Positions 6,704 through 13,255 of a stretch of 13,255 nt of DNA are shown one piece after another (position 1 is the stretch's first letter; each line of letters opens with the position of its first letter). The notes under the pieces are model-generated. The model ran no database searches. It worked only from the letters and a program-made list of their open reading frames with translations, and was not told the DNA's origin. The translations under genes and the position numbers were made by a program. The stretch is from Ignavibacteria bacterium (GTDB taxonomy: Bacteria > Bacteroidota > Ignavibacteria > Ignavibacteriales > Melioribacteraceae): NCBI GenBank assembly GCA_011049495.1, contig DSBF01000284.1:1-13255 (forward strand). The letters run 5' to 3'.

Positions 6704-6739
6704 TTCATTACTCCTTTTATATTATTTTGTTTGATTGTT

Positions 6740-6773
6740 ATTATATCTGAGCATCTTACATAGATATCTCAAA
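6740..6773 (-). promoter_or_regulatory. Weak promoter candidate before the small barrel gene
   Basis: On the minus strand TTTGAG (6773-6768) is followed 22 bases later by TATAAT (6745-6740), which lies 36 bases before the ATG at 6703. The same two boxes at nearly the same spacing precede the DUF3943 gene B. The spacing is longer than a standard sigma-70 promoter, so only the -10 box is persuasive. Confidence 0.28.
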
Positions 6774-6793
6774 AGCTCGCATTATAAAATTGG

Positions 6794-7228
6794 TTACTCT
6801 TTTACTGATAAAAATCTTGTTAGTATAATAGAAACAGAAGGTTTGCCGACCACATCGTGCATAACATTACTTTCAAGTGTTATGTAAGTACCCGGGTTCA
6901 ATTCGATCTTATCTGTTTTGTCACCGGTTTCTATTATCAGTTCACCCTCACCGGCAATACACTCAATTGTTAATGGTTCGGCAACGCTGTGAAAATCCAA
7001 GCGCATTTCGTTTCTTAAAGTAAGCTGAACAATTTTTCTTCTTTCGCCTTCAAAGAGGGGTTTTACTTCTTTTGATTTTCCTTCAGTGATCTCGGTATTG
7101 ATTTTTAATACTTTGTAAACATCCTCAGTTTGTGCATTTATTTCATCTGTGCTGATGAAGAACGCGACCAGAAAACTTACTGTTCCGAATAAAAAGTAAT
7201 TCCAGAGTTTTGATCTTTGATTTATCAT
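6794..7228 (-). CDS. Secreted or membrane-anchored small cupin-domain protein
   Basis: A 144-residue protein with an N-terminal signal or anchor (hydrophobic 10-25, then INAQ at 30-33) and a single cupin domain. Motif 1 is LDFHSVAEPLTIECIAGEGEL (H80, E84, with V82 where a second His is usual), and motif 2 is NPGTYITLESNVMHDV with H124. The metal site is therefore reduced, and catalysis is uncertain; binding of a small ligand is also possible. AAAGGA lies 8 bases before the ATG. It starts 21 bases after the last permease gene and is probably the final gene of the exporter operon. It might bind the exported compound in the periplasm or modify it (inference). Cupin call is firm; role unknown. 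Confidence 0.82.
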   Translation of the reverse strand: MINQRSKLWNYFLFGTVSFLVAFFISTDEINAQTEDVYKVLKINTEITEGKSKEVKPLFEGERRKIVQLTLRNEMRLDFHSVAEPLTIECIAGEGELIIETGDKTDKIELNPGTYITLESNVMHDVVGKPSVSIILTRFLSVKE

Positions 7229-7249
7229 TTTGTATATCCTTTCGTTTTG

Positions 7250-8380
7250 TTATTCAACCTTCTTGCTAAATCTTAAGGAGCTAATAATCAAAATACCTGC
7301 TCCCATTCCGAATAATATAAGTGTTTCAACCCACAGTGCGGAAAATCCGATTCCTTTCAAAACAATTCCACGGAGTATTGTAATAAAGTATTTCAACGGA
7401 AGAAGATGAGTTATATATTGTACAACCTTCGGCATATTTTCAATCGGGAACGCAAAACCTGACAGATAAATCATCGGCATCATGACAGCAAAAACCGATG
7501 CCATCATTGCCTGCTGCTGTGTTTTTGAAACGGTTGAGATGAAAAGTCCCAACCCCAGGTTAGAGAGTACAAATAAGAGAGCAGTAAACAATAAGAACAA
7601 AGGATTTCCCCTAACTACTATACCGAACCATTGTGTCATTATAAGCATTACAATCACTAACACTATAAATCCGATCATTGTAAAGGGGATCAGCTTGCCG
7701 AGTATGAGCTGATAAGATTTAATTGGGGTTACAATTAATTGTTCAAGTGTTCCAATCTCTCGTTCTCTTACAACAGCCATTGACATAAGTGATAAAGTTG
7801 TAATCATTAATATCACTCCCATGATACCAGGCACCATATAGTTTCTTGTTTTCATTTCAGGATTGTACCATACTCTCACTTCAGGAGTTAATGAACCCGA
7901 CAAAGCAAGATTTACTCCGTATTTATCTCTGGTTTCTGTTACAATTTTCTTAGAGAACCGGTTTGTAATTCCCTGTATGTATCCGAGTGCAATGGAAGAA
8001 GTGTTCCCATCGGAGCCTTCAAATAAAGTCTGAACTGATACAGTTTCACGTCTGTTTAAATTCTTTTCGAAGTCTTTCGGAATAACGATTACGACAATCG
8101 TTTTACCCATATCAATCAGTTCTGTTGCATCCTCGTAGCTTGACGCATAATAATCGATTGCAAAATATCCCGATTCCTCAAAGTTTTTTATAAACTCTCT
8201 GCTGGTCGCGGTTTTGTCCTGGTCAAATATTGCAGTATGAACAATATCAACATCCATATTTGCAGCATAGCCAAGCAAAATAAGCTGTAAGATGGGTGCC
8301 ATAAAGACAACCGCTCTCATTTTTTTATCACGCTTGAACTGAAGCAGTTCTTTTATAATAAATTCATATATCGTTTTCAT
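7250..8380 (-). CDS. ABC-2 type permease of a drug/toxin exporter (second permease, YbhR/YhhJ-like)
   Basis: A 376-residue ABC-2 membrane protein. It has one N-terminal helix (about 22-40), a large extracytoplasmic domain (about 42-178) and five C-terminal helices (about 182-203, 229-249, 258-282, 292-312, 350-368). The coupling region VVREREIGTLEQLIVTP (203-219) matches the conserved E-x-G-T-x-E-x-L-x-x-TP motif that contacts the ATPase. Length and topology match YbhR/YhhJ-type permeases. It shares length and layout with the neighbouring permease (8420-9550), for example YDQDK/FDQDK, WFNPE/WYNPE and FPIESMP/FPIENMP, which points to an old tandem duplication and a heterodimeric pore. AAGAGA lies 8 bases before the ATG, and the spacer between the two permeases is 39 bases. 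Confidence 0.92.
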   Translation of the reverse strand: MKTIYEFIIKELLQFKRDKKMRAVVFMAPILQLILLGYAANMDVDIVHTAIFDQDKTATSREFIKNFEESGYFAIDYYASSYEDATELIDMGKTIVVIVIPKDFEKNLNRRETVSVQTLFEGSDGNTSSIALGYIQGITNRFSKKIVTETRDKYGVNLALSGSLTPEVRVWYNPEMKTRNYMVPGIMGVILMITTLSLMSMAVVREREIGTLEQLIVTPIKSYQLILGKLIPFTMIGFIVLVIVMLIMTQWFGIVVRGNPLFLLFTALLFVLSNLGLGLFISTVSKTQQQAMMASVFAVMMPMIYLSGFAFPIENMPKVVQYITHLLPLKYFITILRGIVLKGIGFSALWVETLILFGMGAGILIISSLRFSKKVE

Positions 8381-8419
8381 TTTATAAATCTCTTATTTGA
8401 TTTTTGTTTAAGCTCTTCA

Positions 8420-9550
8420 TTAGGCAGCTTTTGCTTTCCTGTCAACTAAAGCAGCAAGTGAAATAAATATCACTCCGAAAATCATTAAATAAATCAGTTG
8501 TTCCCAGAAGGCGGAAATTCCAACGCCCCTTAATAGAATAGCTCTCAGCGATACTATATAAAATTTTGCGGGTGTGATATTTGTAACCCACTGAATGACA
8601 GCCGGCATACTTTCAATCGGGAAAATAAATCCGGACAGAATAAGTGAGGGCAGAAGTGATGTAACGTTCGCTGCCTGAAAGGCTACCTGCTGTGAATCAG
8701 CGATACTGGAAATAAATATTCCAAGTCCAAGTGCAGCAAATAAAAATATTAAGGTGCTGAAAAGAAGTAAAAATATATCACCTTTTATTACTATTCCGAA
8801 GAGAAGATATCCTGCCAAAAGCACAATAGCAGCGTTAATCAGCGATATCATAATGTATGGAGCTGTCTTGCCGATAATTAACTCTAATGATGACAGCGGC
8901 GAAACATTAATTTGTTCAATTGTTCCTCTTTCTTTTTCCCTTACAATTGACAGTGATACTGATATCACGGCTGTGATAATTAAAATCATACCCATCAGAC
9001 CGGGTATTAAAAACTTTGTGCTTTCTAATTCAGGGTTGAACCAGAATCTCGGTTCAAGATTTATTGGAACATAAATTTCTTTTCCCTTAACAGCCAGATA
9101 TTCTTTTGTAAGCTTTAATGAGTAGCTATATGTTGCAGCATTCACATAGTTAACAATTACATTTGCGGTATTGCCATCAACGCCATCAACCAGATACTGT
9201 ACTTTTACTTCCTCATTATTATTTAATCTTCTGGAAAGATCATTCGGGAAAACTATAACCGCCTGAACTATCTTTTCATCTAATAATCTTTTTATCTCAT
9301 CATCACTATCTATGTGTGTAACAATATCAAAATATTCAGAGCTTACCAATCCGTTTAAGTACTCTCTTGTATAATCGGATTTATCCTGATCGTATACTGC
9401 AACCTTAATATGCTTAACATCAAAGTTTATTGCATAACCAAAAATTGCCAGTAAAACAACCGGGAAGAAGAATACTATAAAAAGCATCCTTGTATCACGC
9501 TTCAATTGTCTAAACTCTTTTTTAGCAATAGCGTAAATTCTATGAAACAT
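8420..9550 (-). CDS. ABC-2 type permease of a drug/toxin exporter (first permease, YbhS-like)
   Basis: A 376-residue ABC-2 permease with helix 1 at about 22-41, a periplasmic domain at about 44-178 and five further helices (about 180-203, 229-250, 258-282, 292-312, 350-367). The coupling segment SIVREKERGTIEQINVSPLS (201-220) is conserved. The LxxGxxFPIESMPxxxxWxTxxxPxxxY block, with LRAILLRG, is typical of YbhS/YhhJ-type subunits. It pairs with the equal-length permease downstream. The gene starts inside the end of the second ATPase gene (11-base overlap) with AAAAGGA 8 bases before the ATG, so translation is probably coupled. The substrate cannot be read from sequence; relatives export drugs, dyes or cations. 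Confidence 0.92.
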   Translation of the reverse strand: MFHRIYAIAKKEFRQLKRDTRMLFIVFFFPVVLLAIFGYAINFDVKHIKVAVYDQDKSDYTREYLNGLVSSEYFDIVTHIDSDDEIKRLLDEKIVQAVIVFPNDLSRRLNNNEEVKVQYLVDGVDGNTANVIVNYVNAATYSYSLKLTKEYLAVKGKEIYVPINLEPRFWFNPELESTKFLIPGLMGMILIITAVISVSLSIVREKERGTIEQINVSPLSSLELIIGKTAPYIMISLINAAIVLLAGYLLFGIVIKGDIFLLLFSTLIFLFAALGLGIFISSIADSQQVAFQAANVTSLLPSLILSGFIFPIESMPAVIQWVTNITPAKFYIVSLRAILLRGVGISAFWEQLIYLMIFGVIFISLAALVDRKAKAA

Positions 9551-10496
9551 TAGTTTTATCCTTTTCTAAAAGATGAATAAAAACATCTTCCAATGTGGGT
9601 ACTATCTTATCAACTCTGTGCACATTTATTGAATTTTTGGTTGTAAGAATATCCCGAACATCAGCTTCGCCTTTTGCATTATCATTTAATATTATATGAA
9701 TGCTGTTGCCGAATATAGAAGTCTCCCCAACCCAGTCTTCTTTTTCAAGTATTCCCATACTGTCTACAACTCTGTCGGATTCAATTTCGAGTATTGTATT
9801 TTTGATGTAATTGGTCTTCAACGCTTTTGCATTTCCCTGTGCGATAAGTCTTCCTGCATTTATAAGAATTATATCATTGCAGAATTCAGCTTCATCCAGG
9901 TAGTGAGTTGTAACGAGCACGGTCGTACCGCCTGCGGACAGATCGTTTATAAGATCCCAGAAATTTCTTCTTGAAACCGGATCAACTCCGCTGGTTGGTT
10001 CATCAAGAAAAACAATTTTGGGTTCGTGGATCACTGCTGTTCCCAGAGCAAGTCTTTGTTTGATACCGCCGGGCAGCGAATTGGTTAGCAGTTTTTCTTT
10101 GCCTTCGAGATTGGCAACCTTCAAAACCCACTTTTTTCTTTCTTCATATTTCTTTCCTGTTAATCCGTAAACTCCCGCAAAGAAACGGATATTCTCTTCA
10201 ACTGTAAGGTCGTTGTATAAAGAAAACTTCTGAGACATATACCCGATTTGTGTTTTTACTTTATCCGGCTGCTTCATAATGCTGTAACCGCCCACCAACG
10301 CGTCACCAGATGTAGGTTCAAGTATACCGATAAGCATTCTTATTGTGGTTGATTTACCTGCACCGTTAGCTCCGAGAAATCCGAATATCTCTCCCTGCTT
10401 TACGGTAAATGATACTTTATCCACTGCAGTAAAGCTGCCGAATTGTTTTGTTAAGTCTTTTACTTCTATGCTGTTCATCTGAATATCCATTCTCAA
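9540..10496 (-). CDS. ABC transporter ATP-binding protein with altered signature (second ATPase)
   Basis: A 318-residue ATPase. Walker A is GANGAGKST at 42-50, Q-loop Gln is Q89, Walker B is IVFLDE at 161-166, D-loop follows (SGVDP) and the switch His is H198 (VTTHYLDEAE). The signature is LPGGI (141-145) instead of LSGGQ, so its contribution to the partner's ATP site looks weakened. The C-terminal tail ends in VPTLEDVFIHLL, as in DrrA/CcmA-type exporter ATPases. The TTG start at 10496 overlaps the channel gene's TGA (TTGA) and has AGGAG 6 bases upstream; ATG codons at 10490 and 10478 are less well placed. It corresponds to one half of a YbhF-like double ATPase and should dimerise with the product of 11827-12741. 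Confidence 0.94.
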   Translation of the reverse strand: MRMDIQMNSIEVKDLTKQFGSFTAVDKVSFTVKQGEIFGFLGANGAGKSTTIRMLIGILEPTSGDALVGGYSIMKQPDKVKTQIGYMSQKFSLYNDLTVEENIRFFAGVYGLTGKKYEERKKWVLKVANLEGKEKLLTNSLPGGIKQRLALGTAVIHEPKIVFLDEPTSGVDPVSRRNFWDLINDLSAGGTTVLVTTHYLDEAEFCNDIILINAGRLIAQGNAKALKTNYIKNTILEIESDRVVDSMGILEKEDWVGETSIFGNSIHIILNDNAKGEADVRDILTTKNSINVHRVDKIVPTLEDVFIHLLEKDKTNVS

Positions 10497-11809
10497 TAAA
10501 TTCTCCTGCCAACCGCTTTTTCAAGTCTCACCTTTGCAAGATTATATTCAATCAAAGAAAAGGTGAGATTAGTTGCTGCCTGCAGCTCAGATACTTCCGC
10601 ATCAATAAGATCTGTACTTGTTGCTAACTGCTGATCATATTTTTCTGATGTAATACGGTAGTTCTCTGATGCCTGCTCTAAGCTAAGTCTGCTTACATCG
10701 ACTTTTTCTTTTGATTTGAACAGGTTCAAATAGTTTTGATAGACTTCTACCTCAATGTTATCGTTTAACTTTTCTAATGTAGCCTGAGTCTGCACGGAAA
10801 GTTCCTCGGCTTGGGTTGTCTTTGAAGAAGTCAATCCCCAATTCCAAATATCCCAGCTTAATGTTACACCAACATCCCAGGTATCATTCCACTGATCAGT
10901 AAGCGGCTGATATCTTGCATTGGGATTGCTGTAATAATAATTGCCTGTTAAGTAAATGTTCGGAAACCAGTCTGATCTGGCTGCAGATATATTCTCATCT
11001 GCAGCTTTTAATCTATATGCTAATGATTGAAGTTCATCACGATTTTGTTTTGCTTCTTTAACCAGGTCTTTAATATCATATTCAACTGTTTTGGCTTCTG
11101 CCTTATCCACAATAATTTCTGTTTTTGATTCGAGTGAAAGACCGAGTGTTTTGTTGAATACTGCCCGCGCAACTTCCAGATTATTTTCTGCTTCAATTAA
11201 CTGAAGCTTTGTATTTGAATACTGAACCTGAAGCTTTAAGTAATCATTCTGTGTAACCAATCCGTTTTCCAAAAAGTTTTTTGTATCCCTGAGATGATTT
11301 TCAATCTGACCTAAGCTTTTCTCTAAAAGATTTCTTACTTCCTGAGCCCTGTAATAATTCCAGAAAGCATTGTGAATATTTAAAGCCGCCTCATTCATTT
11401 CTTTTGAATATTCCAATTCAGCAGCATTGAAATTATATTCGGCTGCTTTTTTTGATGATGACAACCTGAACCCTGTAAACAGAGGCTGCTGAAGTGAAAG
11501 TTTAAGGTTGTAATTATCCAGCACAGGGTCGGAAATTCTGATAGGCATTGGTGAAAACGGAGTCGTGACTTCAAACGGAGGTACATTATCGCTCAGCCTT
11601 GTGTAGTTTGCCATTAACTTCAACTGCGGTAAAAACATTGAATTAACTTCCGATACTTTTGCATCAGAGCTTTTTAGTTTTGATTGTGAAATCTTCAAGT
11701 CTTTACTGTTCTGAAGTCCCAGTTCTATGCTTTCCTGCAGAGTTAGTTTCTGCGGCTGCGAGTAAAGAACGGATATCATCATCAGGCTTAATAATATTAT
11801 TTTTTTCAT
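10493..11809 (-). CDS. TolC-family outer-membrane efflux channel
   Basis: A 438-residue outer membrane factor, the usual TolC family length. The signal peptide is 1-17 (MKKIILLSLMMISVLYS). Two OEP repeats follow (about 20-215 and 240-432), each with long helices forming the periplasmic tunnel. Markers are LTLQESIELGLQNSKDLKI, FLPQLKLMANYTR, QQPLFTGFRL, the second-repeat equivalents RSDWFPNIYLTGNYYYSNP and LSWDIWNWG, and the final YNLAKVRLEKAVGRRIY. AGGA lies 7 bases before the ATG, and the gene begins 18 bases after the first ATPase. Being encoded inside the ABC operon, between the two ATPases, it is probably the dedicated channel for this exporter, with the HlyD-like adaptor bridging to the inner membrane. 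No N-terminal lipobox Cys is seen. Confidence 0.94.
   Translation of the reverse strand: MKKIILLSLMMISVLYSQPQKLTLQESIELGLQNSKDLKISQSKLKSSDAKVSEVNSMFLPQLKLMANYTRLSDNVPPFEVTTPFSPMPIRISDPVLDNYNLKLSLQQPLFTGFRLSSSKKAAEYNFNAAELEYSKEMNEAALNIHNAFWNYYRAQEVRNLLEKSLGQIENHLRDTKNFLENGLVTQNDYLKLQVQYSNTKLQLIEAENNLEVARAVFNKTLGLSLESKTEIIVDKAEAKTVEYDIKDLVKEAKQNRDELQSLAYRLKAADENISAARSDWFPNIYLTGNYYYSNPNARYQPLTDQWNDTWDVGVTLSWDIWNWGLTSSKTTQAEELSVQTQATLEKLNDNIEVEVYQNYLNLFKSKEKVDVSRLSLEQASENYRITSEKYDQQLATSTDLIDAEVSELQAATNLTFSLIEYNLAKVRLEKAVGRRIY
10503..10507 (-). promoter_or_regulatory. Ribosome binding site deciding a TTG start
   Basis: AGGAG on the minus strand lies within the last codons of the TolC-type gene, 6 bases before TTG at 10496. 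The next ATG (10490) is 12 bases away, too far for good initiation, which favours the TTG and a coupled TTGA stop-start overlap. Confidence 0.55.
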
Positions 11810-11826
11810 TTTTAATTCCTTTATTT

Positions 11827-12741
11827 CTATGATGCTTTACTTATTAAATGAATAAATACATTTTCCAGTGATGGCGTAATCACTCTGTGATCAACTATCT
11901 GAATATTATTTTCAGTTAAATGTTTTTCGAGCTTAGCATATTCATCATCATAACTTTTCAAAGCAACATTAAGTCTGTCGCCATACATCTGAACCTCATA
12001 GTCGGTGTTTGCTTTAATTGTATTGTATGCTTCACGGCTCGGTGAGCAGACAATTTCAACGATCTGTTCTTTAAGAGAAGCTTTTACCTTCTTTGGTGTA
12101 TCCCAGCTTATTATTTCACCGTTGTTCATCAAAGCAATTCTGTTGCAGCGTTCGGCTTCATCGAGATAAGGCGTTGTCATAAAGATTGTTATTCCTTCTT
12201 TAAGAAGATTTGAAAGTATCTTCCAGAAATCTCTTCTTGAAACCGGATCAACTCCCGTTGTAGGCTCATCGAGGAAAATTATCTTTGGCTTATGAATAAG
12301 CGTGCAGGCAAGTGCAAGTTTCTGTTTCATTCCACCTGAAAGTTTATCTGCCAGGCGGTCACGAAATGGTGTTAACCTGGTAAACTCAAGCAGTTCATTT
12401 CTTCTTTCCTTGAAGTTCTTCACTCCGTGTATATCTGCAAAAAACTCAATGTTCTCATCAATTGTCAGATCACCATATAGAGAAAATCTTTGTGATAGAT
12501 AACCGATTTCATCTTTGATTTTGTTTTTCTGGGTTCTAAGATCATAGCCCAGCAGCTGGGCATTACCCGAATCAGGTTTTAGTAACCCAATTAACATTCT
12601 AATGGTGGTTGTTTTCCCGGCACCATCCGGACCAACCAGTCCGAACATCTCACCTTTAGCTACCGAGTATGATACACCGTTTACAGCCACAATATCTCCG
12701 TAGCTTCGTTTAAGGTTTTCTATTTTAATTACTTCGTTCAT
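11827..12741 (-). CDS. ABC transporter ATP-binding protein with proline in place of switch histidine (first ATPase)
   Basis: A 304-residue ATPase. Walker A is GPDGAGKTT at 37-45, Q-loop is Q84, signature is LSGGM at 134-138 and Walker B is IIFLDE at 154-159 with a VDP D-loop. The H-loop reads MTTPYLDEAE, so P191 (codon CCT at 12169-12171) sits where the switch His normally is. The C-terminal part ends in ITPSLENVFIHLI, as in exporter ATPases of the DrrA/YbhF type. The start follows the adaptor stop by three bases, with only a weak GGA ribosome site, so coupled translation is likely. Its signature is good where its partner's is poor, and its own H-loop is poor where the partner's is intact. 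This fits a heterodimer with one degenerate ATP site. Confidence 0.94.
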   Translation of the reverse strand: MNEVIKIENLKRSYGDIVAVNGVSYSVAKGEMFGLVGPDGAGKTTTIRMLIGLLKPDSGNAQLLGYDLRTQKNKIKDEIGYLSQRFSLYGDLTIDENIEFFADIHGVKNFKERRNELLEFTRLTPFRDRLADKLSGGMKQKLALACTLIHKPKIIFLDEPTTGVDPVSRRDFWKILSNLLKEGITIFMTTPYLDEAERCNRIALMNNGEIISWDTPKKVKASLKEQIVEIVCSPSREAYNTIKANTDYEVQMYGDRLNVALKSYDDEYAKLEKHLTENNIQIVDHRVITPSLENVFIHLISKAS

Positions 12742-12744
12742 TGT

Positions 12745-13255
12745 TTAATTCCAATCTTGCAATTTTGTAATTATAGACGCATCCGCCGGCATACCTGGTT
12801 TTAGATCATAATCTTCATTCGGTATTGTAATCTTGACTGCAAATACCAGTTTTGTTCTTTCATCCTTCGTCTGAATATTCTTTGGAGTGAATTCTGCTTC
12901 GGGCGATATATAAGTAACCTTCCCTTCATATATTTTATCTTTGTATGTATCAATTGTTACTTCTGCCCTCTGCCCCAGTTTCACATAACCAAGCTCTAAT
13001 GTTGACACATAGATTACTAACTCTACGATATCGAGATCAGATACTTTGAAAAGCGAAGACATTGGTGTAACACTTTCTCCTCTTTCAACAAAAGTCTTAA
13101 CAAGAAATCCGTTTATCGGGGAAATCACATAACTATCCCGTATATTCTTCTTCAGTAAATCAACCCCCGCAATAGCTTTATTTAGATTTGCCCTCGCCTG
13201 ATCAATCTCTTCCTGCCTGAATATCTTTTTTACTTTATTATAATTTTCATGCGCA
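12745..13255 (-). CDS. HlyD/YbhG-like periplasmic adaptor (membrane fusion protein), C-terminal part
   Basis: An open frame of 169 residues whose N-terminus lies beyond the right edge. It starts in the second helix of the coiled-coil hairpin (NYNKVKKIFRQEEIDQARA, LNKAIAGVDLLKKNI), passes into the returning lipoyl half (YVISPINGFLVKTFVERGE), and then the beta-barrel domain (VSTLELGYVKLGQRAEVTID, GKVTYISPEAEFTPKNIQTK, ERTKLVFAVKITI, DLKPGMPADASI). The lipoyl strand pattern xxSPxxGxV and the block EFTPKNIQTKDERTKLVF are typical of YbhG/YhiI-type adaptors of ABC-2 exporters. An internal GTG at 13126-13128 is only a codon within the lipoyl strand, not a start. The gene leads the operon in this window and would link the permeases to the TolC-type channel. 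Confidence 0.92.
   Translation of the reverse strand, partial: AHENYNKVKKIFRQEEIDQARANLNKAIAGVDLLKKNIRDSYVISPINGFLVKTFVERGESVTPMSSLFKVSDLDIVELVIYVSTLELGYVKLGQRAEVTIDTYKDKIYEGKVTYISPEAEFTPKNIQTKDERTKLVFAVKITIPNEDYDLKPGMPADASIITKLQDWN

Noticed and set aside
8754..9074. Plus-strand open frame of about 106 codons inside the first permease gene
   Set aside because: It lies fully antisense to a well-supported ABC-2 permease, with no ribosome site or recognisable domain.
12745..13128. A short adaptor protein starting at GTG 13128
   Set aside because: The frame continues upstream to the window edge with coiled-coil sequence typical of HlyD-type adaptors, so the GTG is an internal Val in the lipoyl strand.

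Overview
The window is a gene-dense, AT-rich stretch of a Gram-negative chromosome in which every supported gene lies on the minus strand, so transcription runs from right to left. Secreted beta-barrel proteins, a TolC channel and a LolA-like protein show a double-membrane cell. DUF3943 proteins and many short barrels suggest the Bacteroidota/Chlorobi/Ignavibacteria side of the tree. Strong AGGAG-type ribosome sites before several genes fit Ignavibacteria-like lineages better than typical Bacteroidota. This assignment is an inference at moderate confidence. No tRNA, rRNA, CRISPR array, transposase or phage gene was seen.

Right part (13255 to about 6794): a tightly packed operon for a tripartite ABC-2 exporter. 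In transcription order it holds a periplasmic adaptor (HlyD/YbhG-like, 5' end outside the window), an ATPase, a TolC-type outer-membrane channel, a second ATPase, two ABC-2 permeases of equal length and a small secreted cupin. The layout resembles E. coli YbhG-YbhF-YbhS-YbhR, but the double ATPase is split into two genes and the channel is encoded in the operon. The two ATPases carry complementary defects: Pro replaces the switch His in the first, and LPGGI replaces the signature in the second. This predicts a heterodimer with one good and one degenerate ATP site.

Middle part (about 6793 to 5230): a small outer-membrane barrel and a DUF3943 protein, separated by intergenic regions of about 90 to 180 bases. 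These regions carry a strong hairpin (6103-6133), a nested inverted repeat (5267-5335) and weak promoter candidates.

Left part (5229 to 1): a compact run of a YtfJ-like secreted protein, a LolA-like periplasmic protein broken by a one-base frameshift, a DUF1302-like outer-membrane barrel, a membrane-anchored EEP-fold phosphoesterase predicted to face the periplasm, a soluble PAS histidine kinase and a second DUF3943 gene cut by the left edge. Overlapping or abutting stop and start codons indicate one transcript. The set looks like an uncharacterised envelope cassette, possibly for lipid or lipoprotein handling. The two DUF3943 paralogues bracket it.

No gene-free stretch exceeds 300 bases; the longest is 5230-5405.
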